Assembly (NCBI RefSeq): GCF_024362695.1 | Contig: NW_026063270.1 | Coordinates: forward strand, 230,197-294,196 | Direction of reading: 5' to 3' | From: Pectinophora gossypiella | Taxonomy: Eukaryota > Arthropoda > Insecta > Lepidoptera > Gelechiidae | Length of the DNA stretch: 64,000 nucleotides | Shown here: piece by piece, positions 37,221 through 50,616 of the stretch | Numbering within the stretch: the stretch's first letter is position 1 | Layout: each line of letters opens with the position of its first letter | The notes under the pieces: model-generated | Told to the model about the DNA's origin: nothing | The model's input: only the letters and a program-made list of their open reading frames with translations | Databases searched by the model: none | Translations under genes and position numbers: made by a program

Positions 37221-38550
37221 TTTTCTAGAAAAACAAAATTTTGTATGGCGGCCATCTTGTTTTTCCGCCATTTTGATTTTTTTTCACCCACGATAAAATT
37301 TGACCAAGATTTAATTAGGTTTTGTGAAAAAAGAATCATTCCAGGTGCGATAGTTGCGCCAGGCCGTAGGGTGTCTGCCTGATGCGGAGCAGTTTTCGAA
37401 AACCTTGAAGTATACTCGTACTCTACATGACGTTCCGATCAAAACCTTTATACATAATTTTTTTTTTTTATTTTTTGTATGGCGGCCATCTTGATTTTCG
37501 GCCATTTTGTTTTTTTTTGACCAGCGATAAAATTTGACAAAGATTTAAATAGGTATCGTGAAAACAAAAATGTTCTAGGTGCGATAGTTTTCCCAGGCCG
37601 TAGGGTGCCGCCCTGATGCGGAGCAGTTTTTGAAGGTCGGGAAGTATTTCCATACTCAATATGACATTTTGATCTCATCCCTCTTACATCATATTCACCC
37701 CGAGGCATTTTCGAGAAAAACGAAAATTTTGTATGGCGGCCATCTTGTTTTTCCGCCATTTTGTTTTTTTTTCACCGGTGATAAAATTTGACCAAGATTT
37801 AAATAGGTTTCGTGAAAACAAAAAAGTTCCAGGTGCGATAGTTTTGCCTGGCCGTAGAGTGTTTCCCTGATGCGGAGCAGCTATCGAAAACGCAGACATA
37901 TTTTCATACTCGACATGACGTTCCGATCACATTCCTATACATCATTTTCACCCCCGAGGCATTTTAATGAAAAACGAAAAATTTGTATGGCAGCCATCTT
38001 TTTTTTCCGCCATTTTGATTTTTTTTCACCGGCGATTGAATTTGACCAAGGTTTAAATATGTCTCGTGAAAACCAAAAAGTTCTAGGTGCTATAGTTTTG
38101 CAAGGCCGTAGGTTGTCTCCCTGATGCGGAGCAGATTTGAAGAAAGAGAAGTATCTCCACACTCAGCAAGACATTTCAATTACACCCCCATACACAGTTT
38201 TTACTCCCGATGCATTTTCTGAAAAAACAAAATTTTGTATGGCGGCCATCTTGTTTTTCCGCCATTTTGATTTTTTTTCACCGGCCATAGGATTTGACCA
38301 AGAATTAAATAGGTTTTGTGAAAAAAGAATCGTTCCAGGTGCGATAGTTTCGCCAGACTGTAGGGTGTCTCCCTGATGCGGAGCAGTTTTCCAAGATCTG
38401 GAAGTTTTCCCATACTCACCGGGAGGTCCCGATCACACCCCCCATACATCATTTTGACCCCCCGACGCTCCTTCTGGGAGAACAACCCTGTCAGTGAGTC
38501 AGTGAGTCAGTCAGTCAGTCAGTGGGTTTGCAGCTATATATAATATAATA
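37221..38550 (+). repeat. Composite element 14, head truncated
   Basis: It starts at ttttctagaaaaac after (ATA)n with no head. About five units follow; four of these are missing from its duplicate at 48676. Confidence 0.75.
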
Positions 38551-40152
38551 ATTTCGCGTGGTTCGCTCGCAGCAAGCTGCTCGCGTGTCCTGTATTAGTT
38601 CGAAGCTTTGTATGGCGGCCATCTTGTTCTTCCGCCATTTTCTTACCGCCATAGAATTTGACCAAGATTATAATAGGTCTCGTGAAATCAAAAAAGTTCT
38701 AGGTGCTAAAGTTTTGCCAGGCCGTAGGGTGTCTCCCTGATGCAGAGCGGTTTTCCAAGATGACGTTCCGATCACACTCCTATACATCATTTTTACATCC
38801 GACCTATTTTCTGGAAAAGCCAAAGTTTGTATGGCGGCCATCTTGTTTTTCGGCCATTTTGTTTTTTTTTTCACTGGCGATAAAATTTGACCAAGATTTA
38901 AGGAGGTTTCGTACAAACAAAAAAGTTCCAGGTGCGATAATTTCGCCAGGCCGTAGGGTGTATCCCTGATGCGGAGCAGTTTTCGAAAACCTGGAAGTAT
39001 ACCCGTACTCTACATGGCGTTCCGATCAGAACCCTCATACATCATTTTTATCCCAGAGGCATTTTCAGGAAAAACGAAAATTTTGTATGGCGGCCATCTT
39101 GTTTTTCCGCTATTTTGGTTCTTTTTCACCGGGGATTGGATTTGACCAAGATTTAAATATTTTTCGCGAAAAAAAAATTGCTCTAGGTTTTATAGTTTTG
39201 CCAGGCCGTAGGGTGTCTCCCTGATGCGGAGCAGTTTTTCAAGATCGAGCAGAATTGAAATACTCAACATGACGATCCGATCACATCCCTATACATCATT
39301 TTTACCCTCGAGGCATTTTCAGGAAAAACGAAAATTTTGTATGGCGGCCATCTTGTTTTTTCGCCATTTTGGTTTTTTTTCACCGGTGATTAAATTTGAC
39401 CAAGATTTAAATATGTTTCGCGAAAGAAAAATTGCTCCAAGTTTTATAGTTTTGCCAGGCCGTAGGGTGTCTCCCTGATGCGGAGCAGATTTCAAAGATC
39501 GAGAAGTTTTCTCATACTCAACAATACGTTCCGATTACAACCCCATACACAATTTTTACCCCCGAGGCATTTTCAGGAAAAACGAAAATTTTGTATGGCG
39601 GCCATCTTGTTTTTCCGCCATTTTGTTTTTTTTTTCACCGGGGATTGGATTTGACCAAGATTTAAATATGTTTCGCGAAAGAAAAATTGCTCCAGGTTTT
39701 ATAGTTTTGCCAGGCCGTAGGGTTTCTCCCTAATGCGGAGCAGTTTTTGAAGATCAAGCAGTATTTCCATACTCAGCTTGACGTTTCGATCACACCTCCC
39801 ATACATCATTTTTACCTCCGAGACATTTTCTGGAAAAAACGAAATTTTGTATGGCGGCCATCTTGTTTTTCCGCCATTTTGATTTTTTTTCACCGGCGAT
39901 TGAATTTGACCAAGAATTAAATAGGTTTTGCGAAAAAAAACTTGATCCAGGTATTATAGTTTTGCCAGGCCGTAGGGTGTCTCCCTGATGCGGAGCAGTT
40001 TTCCAAGATCTGGAAGTTTTCCCATACTCATCGGAAGATCTTGATCACACCCCCCATACATCATTTTTACCCCCCGACGCTCCTTCTGGGAGAACAACCC
40101 TGTCAGTCAGTCAGTCAGTCAGTCAGTGAGTCAGTGGGTTTGTAGCTATATA
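38551..40152 (+). repeat. Composite element 15, partial head
   Basis: The head begins atttcgcgtgg without ACTAG. About six units follow. The (CAGT)n near 40103-40137 marks the junction with the tandem copy of the block. Confidence 0.75.
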
Positions 40153-40644
40153 CAGGGTGTTAGTGACATCGTAACGAAAACTTTGAGGGATGATTGAGGC
40201 CATGATTCTGAGATGATATCAAGTGGAATTTTCCGTCGCAAAAGTATGGAATTGAAAATAATTAAAAAAAAACACAAAAATTTTCAGGAATATTCAGACT
40301 GAAAATTCCACTTGATATCAACTCAGAATCATAGTCTGAACCATCCCCCTCAGTATTCGTTACGGTGTCACTAACACCCATACCTACTTGTATGGCTACC
40401 CTATGTACTTGTGTGGGGTGTAAGTGTCATCGTAAGGAATACCGAGGGGGATGATTCAGCTGATTATTCTGAGTTAATATCAAGTGGAATTTTTCATCGC
40501 AAAATTATAGAATTGAAAATAATTTAAAAAAAAAAACTAAAAAAAATCATGAATTTTGCGACGAAAAATTCCACTTGATATTAACTCAGAATCTTGGTCT
40601 AAATCATCCCTCTGAGTATTCGTTACGATGTCACTAACACCCTG
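40153..40644. mobile_element. Second copy of the double-palindrome MITE
   Basis: Same element and same flanks as 27667-28158 at offset 12486. It was copied with the large block and did not insert independently. Confidence 0.85.
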
Positions 40645-41751
40645 TATATTATAATTTCTGGAAAAACAAAAATTTGTATGGCGGCCATCTTGTTTTTGCG
40701 CCATTTTGATTTTTTTTTACCGGCCATAGGATTTGACTAAGAATTAAATAGGTTTTGTGAAAAAAGAATCGATCCAGGTGCGATAGTTTTGCCAGGCCAT
40801 AGGGTGCCGCCCTGATGCGGAGCAGCTTTCGAAGATCGAAAAGTATTTCCATACTCAACATGATGTTTCGATCACATTCCTCATACATAATTTTTACCCC
40901 CGAGGCGTTTTCGGGAAAAACGAAAATTTTGTATGGCGGCCATCTTGTTTTTCCGCCATTTTGGTTTTTTTTCACCGGAGATTGAATTTGACCAAGATTT
41001 AAATAGGTTTCGTGAAAAAAATATTGCTCTAGGTTTTATAGTTTTGCCAGGCCGTAGGGTGTCTCCCTGATGCGGAGCAGTTTTTCAAGATCGAGAAGTA
41101 ATGAAATACTCAACAAGACGATCCGATAACATCACTATACAACATTTTTACCCTCGAGGCATTTTCAGGAAAAACGAAAATTTTGTATAGCGGCCATCTT
41201 GTTTTTCCGCCATTTTGGTTTTTTTTCACCAGGGATTGGATTTGACCAAGATTTAAATAGGTTTTGTGAAAAAATTATCGATCCAGGTTTTATAGTTTTG
41301 CCAGGCCGTAGGGTGTCTCCCTGATGCGGAGCAGTTTTTCAAGATTGAGAAGTATTTTTATACTCAACAAGACGTTCCGATTACAACCTCATACACAGTT
41401 TTTACCTCCGAGACATTTTCTGGAAAAACAAAATTTTGTATGGCGGCCATCTTGTTTTTCGGCCATTTTGATTTTTTTTCACCGGCGATTGGATTTGACC
41501 AAGATTTAAATAGGTTTTGCGAAAAAAAAAATGATCCAGGTATAATAGTTGCGCCAGACTGTAGTGAGTGTCCCTGATGCGGAGCAGTTTTCCAAGATCT
41601 GGAAGTTTTCCCATACTCACCGGAAGATTTGGATCACATCCCCCATACATCATTTTCACCCCCCGACGCTCCTTCTGGGAGAACAACCCTGTCAGTGAGT
41701 CAGTGAGTGAGTCAGTCAGTCAGTGGGTTTGTAGCTATATATATTATAATA
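40645..41751 (+). repeat. Composite element 8, duplicate
   Basis: Head-truncated like its partner at 28159, with scattered substitutions near 41096 and 41133-41155. Confidence 0.75.
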
Positions 41752-43016
41752 ACTAGATCTCGCGTGGTTCGCTCGCAGCAAGCTGCTCGCGTGTCTTGTT
41801 TTCCCGCCATTTTTTTACCGCGATAAAATTTGACCAAGACTAAAATAGGTCTTGTGAAATCAAAAAAAATCTAGGTGCTATAGTTTTGCCAGGCCGTAGG
41901 GTGTCTCCCTGATGCGGAGCAGTTTTCCAAGATGACGTTCCGATCATCAATTTTACCTCTGAGACATTTTCTGGAAAAACAAAAATTTGTATGGCGGCCA
42001 TCTTGTTTTTCTGCCATTTTGTTTTTTTTTTTCACCAGGGAAAAATTTGACCAAGAATTAAATAGGTTTCGTGAAAACAAAAAAGGTCCAGATGCGATAG
42101 TTTCGCCAGGCCGTAGGGTGTCTCCCTGATGCGGAGCAGTTTTCCAAGATGACGTTCCGATCACACCCCTATACATCATTTTTACACCCGAGACATTTTC
42201 TGGAAAAACAAAAATTTATATGGCGGCCATCTTGTTTTTCGGCCATTTTGTTTTTTTTTTCACCGGCGATAAAATTTGACCAAGATTTAAATAGGTTTCG
42301 TGAAATCAAAAATGTTCCAGGTGCGATAGTTTTGCCAGGCCGTAGGGTGTCTCCCTGATGCGGAGCAGTTTTTCAAGATCGAGCTGTATTGACATACTCA
42401 ACATGACGATCCGATCACATCCCTATACATCATTTTTACCCCCGAGGCATTTTCAGAAAAAACAAAAAATTTGTATGGCGGCCATCTTGATTTTCCGCCA
42501 TTTTGGTTTTTTTTCACCGGCGATTGGATTTGACCAAGATTTAAATACGTTGTGCGAAAAAATCATTGTTCCAGGTGCGATAGGTTAGCCAGGCCAGTTT
42601 CGATCGAGCAGTTTTTCCATAGTCAACGGGATGTTCCGATTACAACCCCATACACAGTTTTTACCAACGAGGCATTTTTTCAAAAAACGAAATTTTGTAT
42701 GGCGGCCATCTTGTTTTCGGCCATTTTGTTTTTTTTTCACCCACAATAGAATTTGACCAAGATTTAAATAGGTTGTGCGAAAAAAAAATTGATCTAGGTA
42801 TAATAGTTGCGCCAGACTGTAGGGTGTCTCCCTGATGCGGAGCAGTTTTCCAAGATCTGGAAGTTTTTCCATACTCACCGGGAGATCCAGATCACACCCC
42901 CCATACATCATTTTGACCCCCCGACGCTCCTTCTGGGAGAACAACCCTGTCAGTGAGTCAGTCAGTCAGTCAGTGAGTCAGTCAGTGGGTTTGTAGCTAT
43001 ATATAATATAATAATA
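41752..43016 (+). repeat. Composite element 9, duplicate
   Basis: Matches 29266-30527. The head has the common gttcgctcg where the partner has gtgcgctcg. Confidence 0.8.
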
Positions 43017-43022
43017 ACTAGA

Positions 43023-43660
43023 CATAAATGGGTCTTAAACAGATCGCGACAATTAAATGTTCGCATGAATTGTCATGTTACACGAACGAGGATAAAAACT
43101 GCCTATTTCTCCCAACAGGTGTCGCTACTGTTGAGTGTTTTTGTCAGTTTCCGATACTATTGGAGTAAACAAACTTATTATTTTGGTTATATTTTAACAC
43201 TATAACCCTTTGCGCAGCGTTTAATTGTAAAATCGTAGTGTTATATTTATTCCCTGAAGATAGAATAGAAGAAAACTTAGAAAAAACTTATTTTCAACTA
43301 AAACTGCTTTTTTGGAAGCAGCTGCTTACGGCCAGTTAGACTTTAGGGGTAAGTAGGTAAGTAGAGGAGAGAGCGTGCGCACTATCTGCCTCACTCGCAC
43401 TTACGCAGGAAGAATAAGACGTTTGACCTACAGTTCAGAAGCCATTTCACCCCTCAGTAAGTTCGTTTGTTCTACTCGTATGTTCTATACTTACTATACG
43501 TTTAATTCTGCTGGCCAGTTATTTTGTACGCCATGTAGACAAACCTTCAAATTGAAGTTCGGTTTTGCTGGCCACATTAGAGCCTATCATACATCGACCT
43601 GGGATAGATATTTAGGAGTCGCCGTCGCTGGACACGGCTTGGATGATATATATAACATAT

Positions 43661-43700
<40 letters not shown>
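43023..43700 (+). mobile_element. Second copy of the LINE/SINE-like insert
   Basis: Near-identical to 30534-31211 including the (TA)n tail and the ACTAGA flanks (43017-43022 and 43701-43706). The (TA)n and ATA lengths differ by only a few bases, consistent with a recent block duplication. Confidence 0.65.
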
Positions 43701-43702
<2 letters not shown>

Positions 43703-44518
43703 TAGATGTCGCGTGGTGCGCTCGCAGCAAGCTGCTCGCGTGTCTTGTTTTCCCGCCATTTTTTTACCGCGATAGAATTTGAACAAGACTTGAATAGGTC
43801 TCGTGAAATCAAAAAAGTTCTAGGTGCTATAGTTTTGCCAGGCCGTAGGGTGTCTCCCTGATGCGGAGCAGTTTTCCAAGATGACGTTCCGATCACACCC
43901 CTATACATCATTTTTACTCCCGAGGCATTTTCAGGAAAAACAAAAATTTGTATGGCGGCCATCTTGTTTTTCCGCCATTTTGTTTATTTTTCACCGGCAA
44001 TTATATTTGACCAAGATTTAAATAGGTATCGTGAAAACTAAAAAGTTCCACGTGCGATAGTTTCACCAGGCCGTAGGGTGTCTCCCTGATGCGGAGCAGG
44101 TTTTCAAGATCAAGAAGTATTACCATACTCAACAATACGTTTCGATCACACCTCCCATACATCATTTTTACCTCCGAGACATTTTCTGGGAAAACAAATT
44201 TTTGTATGGCGGCCATCTTGTTTTTCCGCCATTTTGTTTTTTTTTTCACCGGCGATTGAATTTGACCAGGAATTAAATAGGTTTTACGAAAAAAAATCTT
44301 ATCCAGGTATAATATTTGCGCCAGGCTGTAGGGTGTCTCCCTGATGCGGAGCAGTTTTCCAAGATCTGGAAGTTTTCCCATACTCACCGGGAGGTCCCGA
44401 TCACACCCCCCATACATCATTTTTGCCCCCCGACACTCCTTCTGGGAGAACAATTATGTCAGTGAGTGAGTGAGTGAGTGAGTCAGTCAGTGGGTTTGTA
44501 GCTATATATATTATAATA
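43701..44518 (+). repeat. Composite element 10, duplicate
   Basis: Three units. The head carries gtgcgctcg where the partner has gttcgctcg. Confidence 0.8.
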
Positions 44519-46126
44519 ACTAGATTTCGCGTGGTTCGCTCGCAGCAAGCTGCTCGCGTGTCTTGTTTTCCCGCCATTTTTTTACCGCGATAGAATTTGA
44601 CCAAGATTTAAATAGGTCTTGTGAAGAAAGAATCGTTCGAGGTGCGATAGTTGCGCCAGGCCGTAGGGTCTCTCCCTGATGCGGAGCAGTTTTTGAAAAC
44701 CTTGAAGTATACTCGTACTCTAGATGACGTTCCGATCACACCCCTATACATCAATCTTACCTCTCAGACATTTTCTGGAAAAACAAAATTTTGTATGGCG
44801 GCCATCTTGTTTTTCCGCCATTTTGATATTTTACCACCAGAGAATAGATTTGACCAAGATTTAAATAGGTTTTGTGAAAAAACAATCGTTCCAGGTGCGA
44901 TAGTTTTGTCAGGCCGTAGGGTGTCTCCCTGATGCGGAGCAGGTTTTCAAGATCGAGAAGTATTTCCATACTCAACAATACGTTCCGATTACACCCCCAT
45001 ACACAGTTTTTACTCACGAGACATTTTCTGGAAAAATAAAATTTTGTATGGCGGCCATCTTGTTTTTCCGCCATTTTGATTTTTTTTCACCGGCGATTGA
45101 ATTTGACCAAGATTTAAATAGGTATTGTGAAAACTAAAAAGTTCCAGGTGCGATAGTTTCACCAGGCCGTAGGGTGTCTCCCTGATGCGGAGCAGTTTCT
45201 GAAGATCAGGAAGTATTTACATACTCAGCAAGACGTTCCCATAACAACCCTATACATCGTTTTTACATCCGAGACATTTTCTGTAAAAACAAAAATTTGT
45301 ATGGCGGCCATCTTGTTTTTCGGCCATTTTGATTTTTTTTTACCGGCTATAAAATTTGACCAAGATTTTATTAGGTTTGGTGAAAAAAGAATCGTTCCAG
45401 GTGCGATAGTTTTCCCAGGCCGTAGGGTGCCGCCCTGATGAGGAGCAGTTTTTGAAGGTCGGGAAGTATTTCCATACTCAATATGACATTTTGATCTCAT
45501 CACTCTTACATCACATTCACCCCGAGGCATTTTCGAGAAAAACGAAAATTTTGTATGGCGGCCATCTTGTTTTTCCGCCATTTTGATTTTTTTTCACTGC
45601 CACTTGAATTTGACCAAGGTTTAAATATGTCTTGTGAAAACCAAAAAGTTCTAGGTGCTATAGTTTTGCCAGGCCGTAGGGTGTCTCCCTGATGCGGAGC
45701 AGTTTTCGAAGATCTAGCAGTATTTCCATACTCAACAAGACGTTCCGATTACACTCCCATACACAATTTTTACCAACGAAACATTTTCTGGAAAAACAAA
45801 CTTTTGTATGGCGGCCATCTTGTTTTTCCGCCATTTGGATTTTTTTTCACCCACGATAGAATTTGACCAAGATTTAAATAGGTTTTGCGAAAAAAAATTT
45901 GATCCAGGTATAATAGTTGCGCCAGACTGTAGGGTGTCTCCCTGATGCGGAGCAGTTTTCCAAGATCTGGAAGTTTTCCCATACTCATCGGAAGATCTTG
46001 ATCACACCCCCAATACATCATTTTGACCCTCCGACGCTTCTTCTGGGAGAACAACCCTGTCAGTGAGTCAGTCAGTCAGTCAGTCAATAGGTACATGGGT
46101 TTGTAGCTATATATATTATAATAATA
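44519..46126 (+). repeat. Composite element 11, duplicate
   Basis: Six units. It retains the segment of about 33 bp deleted in the partner at 32402. Confidence 0.8.
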
Positions 46127-48675
46127 ACTAGATGTCGCGTGGTTCGCTCGCAGCAAGCTGCTCGCGTGTCTTGTTTTCCCGCCATTTTTTTACCGCGATA
46201 AAATTTGACCAAGACTAAAATAGGTCTTGTGAAATCAAAAAAAATCTAGGTGCTATAGTTTTGCCAGGCCGTAGGGTGTCTCCCTGATGCGGAGCAGTTT
46301 TCCAAGATGACGTTCCGATCATCAATTTTACCTCTGAGACATTTTCTGGAAAAACAAAAATTTGTATGGCGGCCATCTTGTTTTTCTGCCATTTTGTTTT
46401 TTTTTTTCACCAGGGAAAAATTTGACCAAGAATTAAATAGGTTTCGTGAAAACAAAAAAGGTCCAGATGCGATAGTTTCGCCAGGCCGTAGGGTGTCTCC
46501 CTGATGCGGAGCAGTTTTCCAAGATGACGTTCCGATCACACCCCTATACATCATTTTTACACCCGAGACATTTTCTGGAAAAACAAAAATTTATATGGCG
46601 GCCATCTTGTTTTTCGGCCATTTTGTTTTTTTTTTCACCGGCGATAAAATTTGACCAAGATTTAAATAGGTTTCGTGAAATCAAAAATGTTCCAGGTGCG
46701 ATAGTTTTGCCAGGCCGTAGGGTGTCTCCCTGATGCGGAGCAGTTTTTCAAGATCGAGCTGTATTGACATACTCAACATGACGATCCGATCACATCCCTA
46801 TACATCATTTTTACCCTCGAGGCATTTTCAGAAAAAACGAAAAATTTGTATGGCGGCCATCTTGATTTTCCGCCATTTTGGTTTTTTTTCACCGGCGATT
46901 GGATTTGACCAAGATTTAAATAAGTATCGTGGAAATTAAAAAGTTCCACGTGCGATAGTTTCACCAGGCCGTAGGGTGTCTCCCTGATGCGGAGCAGTTT
47001 TTCAAGATCGAACAGTTTTTCCATACTCAGCTTGACGTTTCGATCACACCTCCCATACATCATTTTTACCTCCGAGACATTTTCTGGAAAAACGAAATTT
47101 TGTACGGCGGCCATCTTGTTTTTTCGCCATTTTGTTTTTTTCTCACCGTCGATTAAATTTGACTAAGAATTTAATAGATTTCGTGAAAACAAAAAGTTCC
47201 AGGTGCGATAGTTTCGCCAGGCCGTAGGGTGTCTCCCTGATGCGGAGCAGCTATCGAAAATCCAGACGTATTTCATACTCGACATGACTTTCCGATCACA
47301 TTTCTATACATCATTTTTATCCCCGAGGCATTTTCAGGAAAAACGAAAAAGTTGTATGGCAGCCATCTTGATTTTTCGCCATTTTGTTTTTTTCTCACCG
47401 GTGATTAAATTTGACTAAGAATTTAATAGATTTCGTGAAAACAAAAAAGTTCCAGGTGCGATAGTTTTGCCAGGCCGTAGGGTGTCTGCCTGATGCGGAG
47501 CAGTTTTTCAAGATCGAACAGTTTTTCCATACTCAGCTTGACGTTTCGATCACACCTCCCATACATCAATTTTACCTCCGAGACATTTTCTGGAAAAACG
47601 AAATTTTGTATGGCGGCCATCTTGTTATTTCGCCATTTTGTTTTTTTTTTTTTCACCGGCGATTGGATTTGACCAAGATTTAAATAGGTTTCGTGAAAAA
47701 ATTATTGCTCCAGGTTTTATAGTTTTGCCAGGCCGTAGGGTGTCTCCCTGATGCGGAGCAGTTTTTCAAGATCGAACAGTTTTTCCATACTCAGCTTGAC
47801 GTTTCGATCACACCTCCCATACATCAATTTTACCTCCGAGACATTTTCTGAAAAAACAAAATTTTGTATGGCGGCCATCTTGTGTTTCCGCCATTTTGTT
47901 TTTTTTTTTCACGAGCGATAAAATTTGACGAAGATTTAAATAGTTTTTGTGAAAACAAAAAAGGTCCAGATGCGATAGTTCCGCCAGGCCGTAGGGTGCC
48001 GCCCTGATGCGGAGCAGCTTTTAAAGATCGAGAAGTATTTCCATACTCCACAAGACGTTCCGATTACAACCCTATACACAGTTATTTTCCCCGAGACATT
48101 TTCTATTTTGATTTTTTTTCGAGCCATTTTGATTTTTTTTGTCAGCAATAAAATTTGACCAAGATTTTAATGAGTTTTGTGAAAAAAATAATCGTTCCAG
48201 GTGCGATAGTTTTGCCAGGCCGTAGGGTGTCTCCCTGATGCGGAGCAGTTTTCCAAAATCTAGAAGTTTTCCCATAATCTCTGGGAGGTCCAGATCACAC
48301 CCCCATACACAATTTTTAGCCCCGAGACATTTTCTGGGAAAACAAATTTTTGTATGGCGGCCATCTTGTTTTTCCGCCGTTTTGATTTTTTTTCACCCAC
48401 GATAGAATTTAACCAAGATTTAAATATGTTTAGCGAAAAAAAAATTGATCCAGGTTTTATAGTTTCGCCAGTCTGTAGGGTGTCTCCCTGATGCGGAGCA
48501 GTTTTCCAAGATCTGGAAGTTTTCCCATACTCATCGGAAGATTTGGATCACATCCCTCATACATCATTTTGACCCTCCGACGCTCCTTCTGGGAGAACAA
48601 CCCTGTCAGTGAGTCAGTGAGTGAGTCAGTCAGTGGGTTTGTAGCTATATATATTATAATATAATAATAATAATA
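46127..48675 (+). repeat. Composite element 13, duplicate
   Basis: Ten units. It follows element 11 directly because element 12 is missing here. A small cluster of differences near 48455-48475 looks like patchwork conversion. Confidence 0.8.
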
Positions 48676-49004
48676 ATTTTCTAGAAAAACAAAATTTTGT
48701 ATGGCGGCCATCTTGTTTTTCCGCCATTTTGATTTTTTTTCACCCACGATAAAATTTGACCAAGATTTAATTAGGTTTTGTGAAAAAAGAATCATTCCAG
48801 GTGCGATAGTTGCGCCAGGCCGTAGGGTGTCTGCCTGATGCGGAGCAGTTTTCCAAGATCTGGAAGTTTTCCCATACTCACCGGAAGATCTTGATCACAC
48901 CCCCCATACATCAGTTTTACCCCCCGACGCTCCTTCTGGGAGAACAACTCTGTCAGTGAGTCAGTGAGTCAGTGAGTCAGTCAGTGGGTTTGTAGCTATA
49001 TATA
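48676..49004 (+). repeat. Composite element 14, reduced to one unit
   Basis: It matches the partner from 37221 to about 37395, then jumps to sequence like the partner's last unit. About 1.0 kb, four units, is lost. Confidence 0.75.
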
Positions 49005-50616
49005 ACTAGATTTCGCGTGGTTCGCTCGCAGCAAGCTGCTCGCGTGTCCTGTATTAGTTCGAAGCTTTGTATGGCGGCCATCTTGTTCTTCCGCCATTTT
49101 CTTACCGCCATAGAATTTGACCAAGATTATAATAGGTCTCGTGAAATCAAAAAAGTTCTAGGTGCTAAAGTTTAGCCAGGCCGTAGGGTGTCTCCCTGAT
49201 GCAGAGCGGTTTTCCAAGATGACGTTCCGATCACACTCCTATACATCATTTTTACATCCGACCTATTTTCTGGAAAAGCCAAAGTTTGTATGGCGGCCAT
49301 CTTGTTTTTCGGCCATTTTGTTTTTTTTTTCACTGGCGATAAAATTTGACCAAGATTTAATGAGGTTTCGTACAAACAAAAAAGTTCCAGGTGCGATAAT
49401 TTCGCCAGGCCGTAGGGTGTATCCCTGATGCGGAGCAGTTTTCGAAAACCTGGAAGTATACCCGTACTCTACATGGCGTTCCGATCAGAACCCTCATACA
49501 TCATTTTTATCCCAGAGGCATTTTCAGGAAAAACGAAAATTTTGTATGGCGGCCATCTTGTTTTTCCGCTATTTTGGTTCTTTTTCACCGGGGATTGGAT
49601 TTGACCAAGATTTAAATATTTTTCGCGAAAAAAAAATTGCTCTAGGTTTTATAGTTTTGCCAGGCCGTAGGGTGTCTCCCTGATGCGGAGCAGTTTTTCA
49701 AGATCGAGCAGAATTGAAATACTCAACATGACGATCCGATCACATCCCTATACATCATTTTTACCCTCGAGGCATTTTCAGGAAAAACGAAAATTTTGTA
49801 TGGCGGCCATCTTGTTTTTTCGCCATTTTGGTTTTTTTTCACCGGTGATTAAATTTGACCAAGATTTAAATATGTTTCGCGAAAGAAAAATTGCTCCAAG
49901 TTTTATAGTTTTGCCAGGCCGTAGGGTGTCTCCCTGATGCGGAGCAGATTTCAAAGATCGAGAAGTTTTCTCATACTCAACAATACGTTCCGATTACAAC
50001 CCCATACACAATTTTTACCCCCGAGGCATTTTCAGGAAAAACGAAAATTTTGTATGGCGGCCATCTTGTTTTTCCGCCATTTTGTTTTTTTTTTCACCGG
50101 GGATTGGATTTGACCAAGATTTAAATATGTTTCGCGAAAGAAAAATTGCTCCAGGTTTTATAGTTTTGCCAGGCCGTAGGGTTTCTCCCTAATGCGGAGC
50201 AGTTTTTGAAGATCAAGCAGTATTTCCATACTCAGCTTGACGTTTCGATCACACCTCCCATACATCATTTTTACCTCCGAGACATTTTCTGGAAAAACGA
50301 AATTTTGTATGGCGGCCATCTTGTTTTTCCGCCATTTTGATTTTTTTTCACCGGCGATTGAATTTGACCAAGAATTAAATAGGTTTTGCGAAAAAAAACT
50401 TGATCCAGGTATTATAGTTTTGCCAGGCCGTAGGGTGTCTCCCTGATGCGGAGCAGTTTTCCAAGATCTGGAAGTTTACCCATACTCATCGGAAGATCTT
50501 GATCACACCCCCCATACATCATTTTTACCCCCCGACGCTCCTTCTGGGAGAACAACCCTGTCAGTCAGTCAGTCAGTCAGTCAGTACATGGGTTTGTAGC
50601 TATATATAATATAATA
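49005..50616 (+). repeat. Composite element 15, duplicate with complete head
   Basis: It matches 38551-40152 at offset about 10459, but the ACTAG that the partner lacks is present here. Confidence 0.8.
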
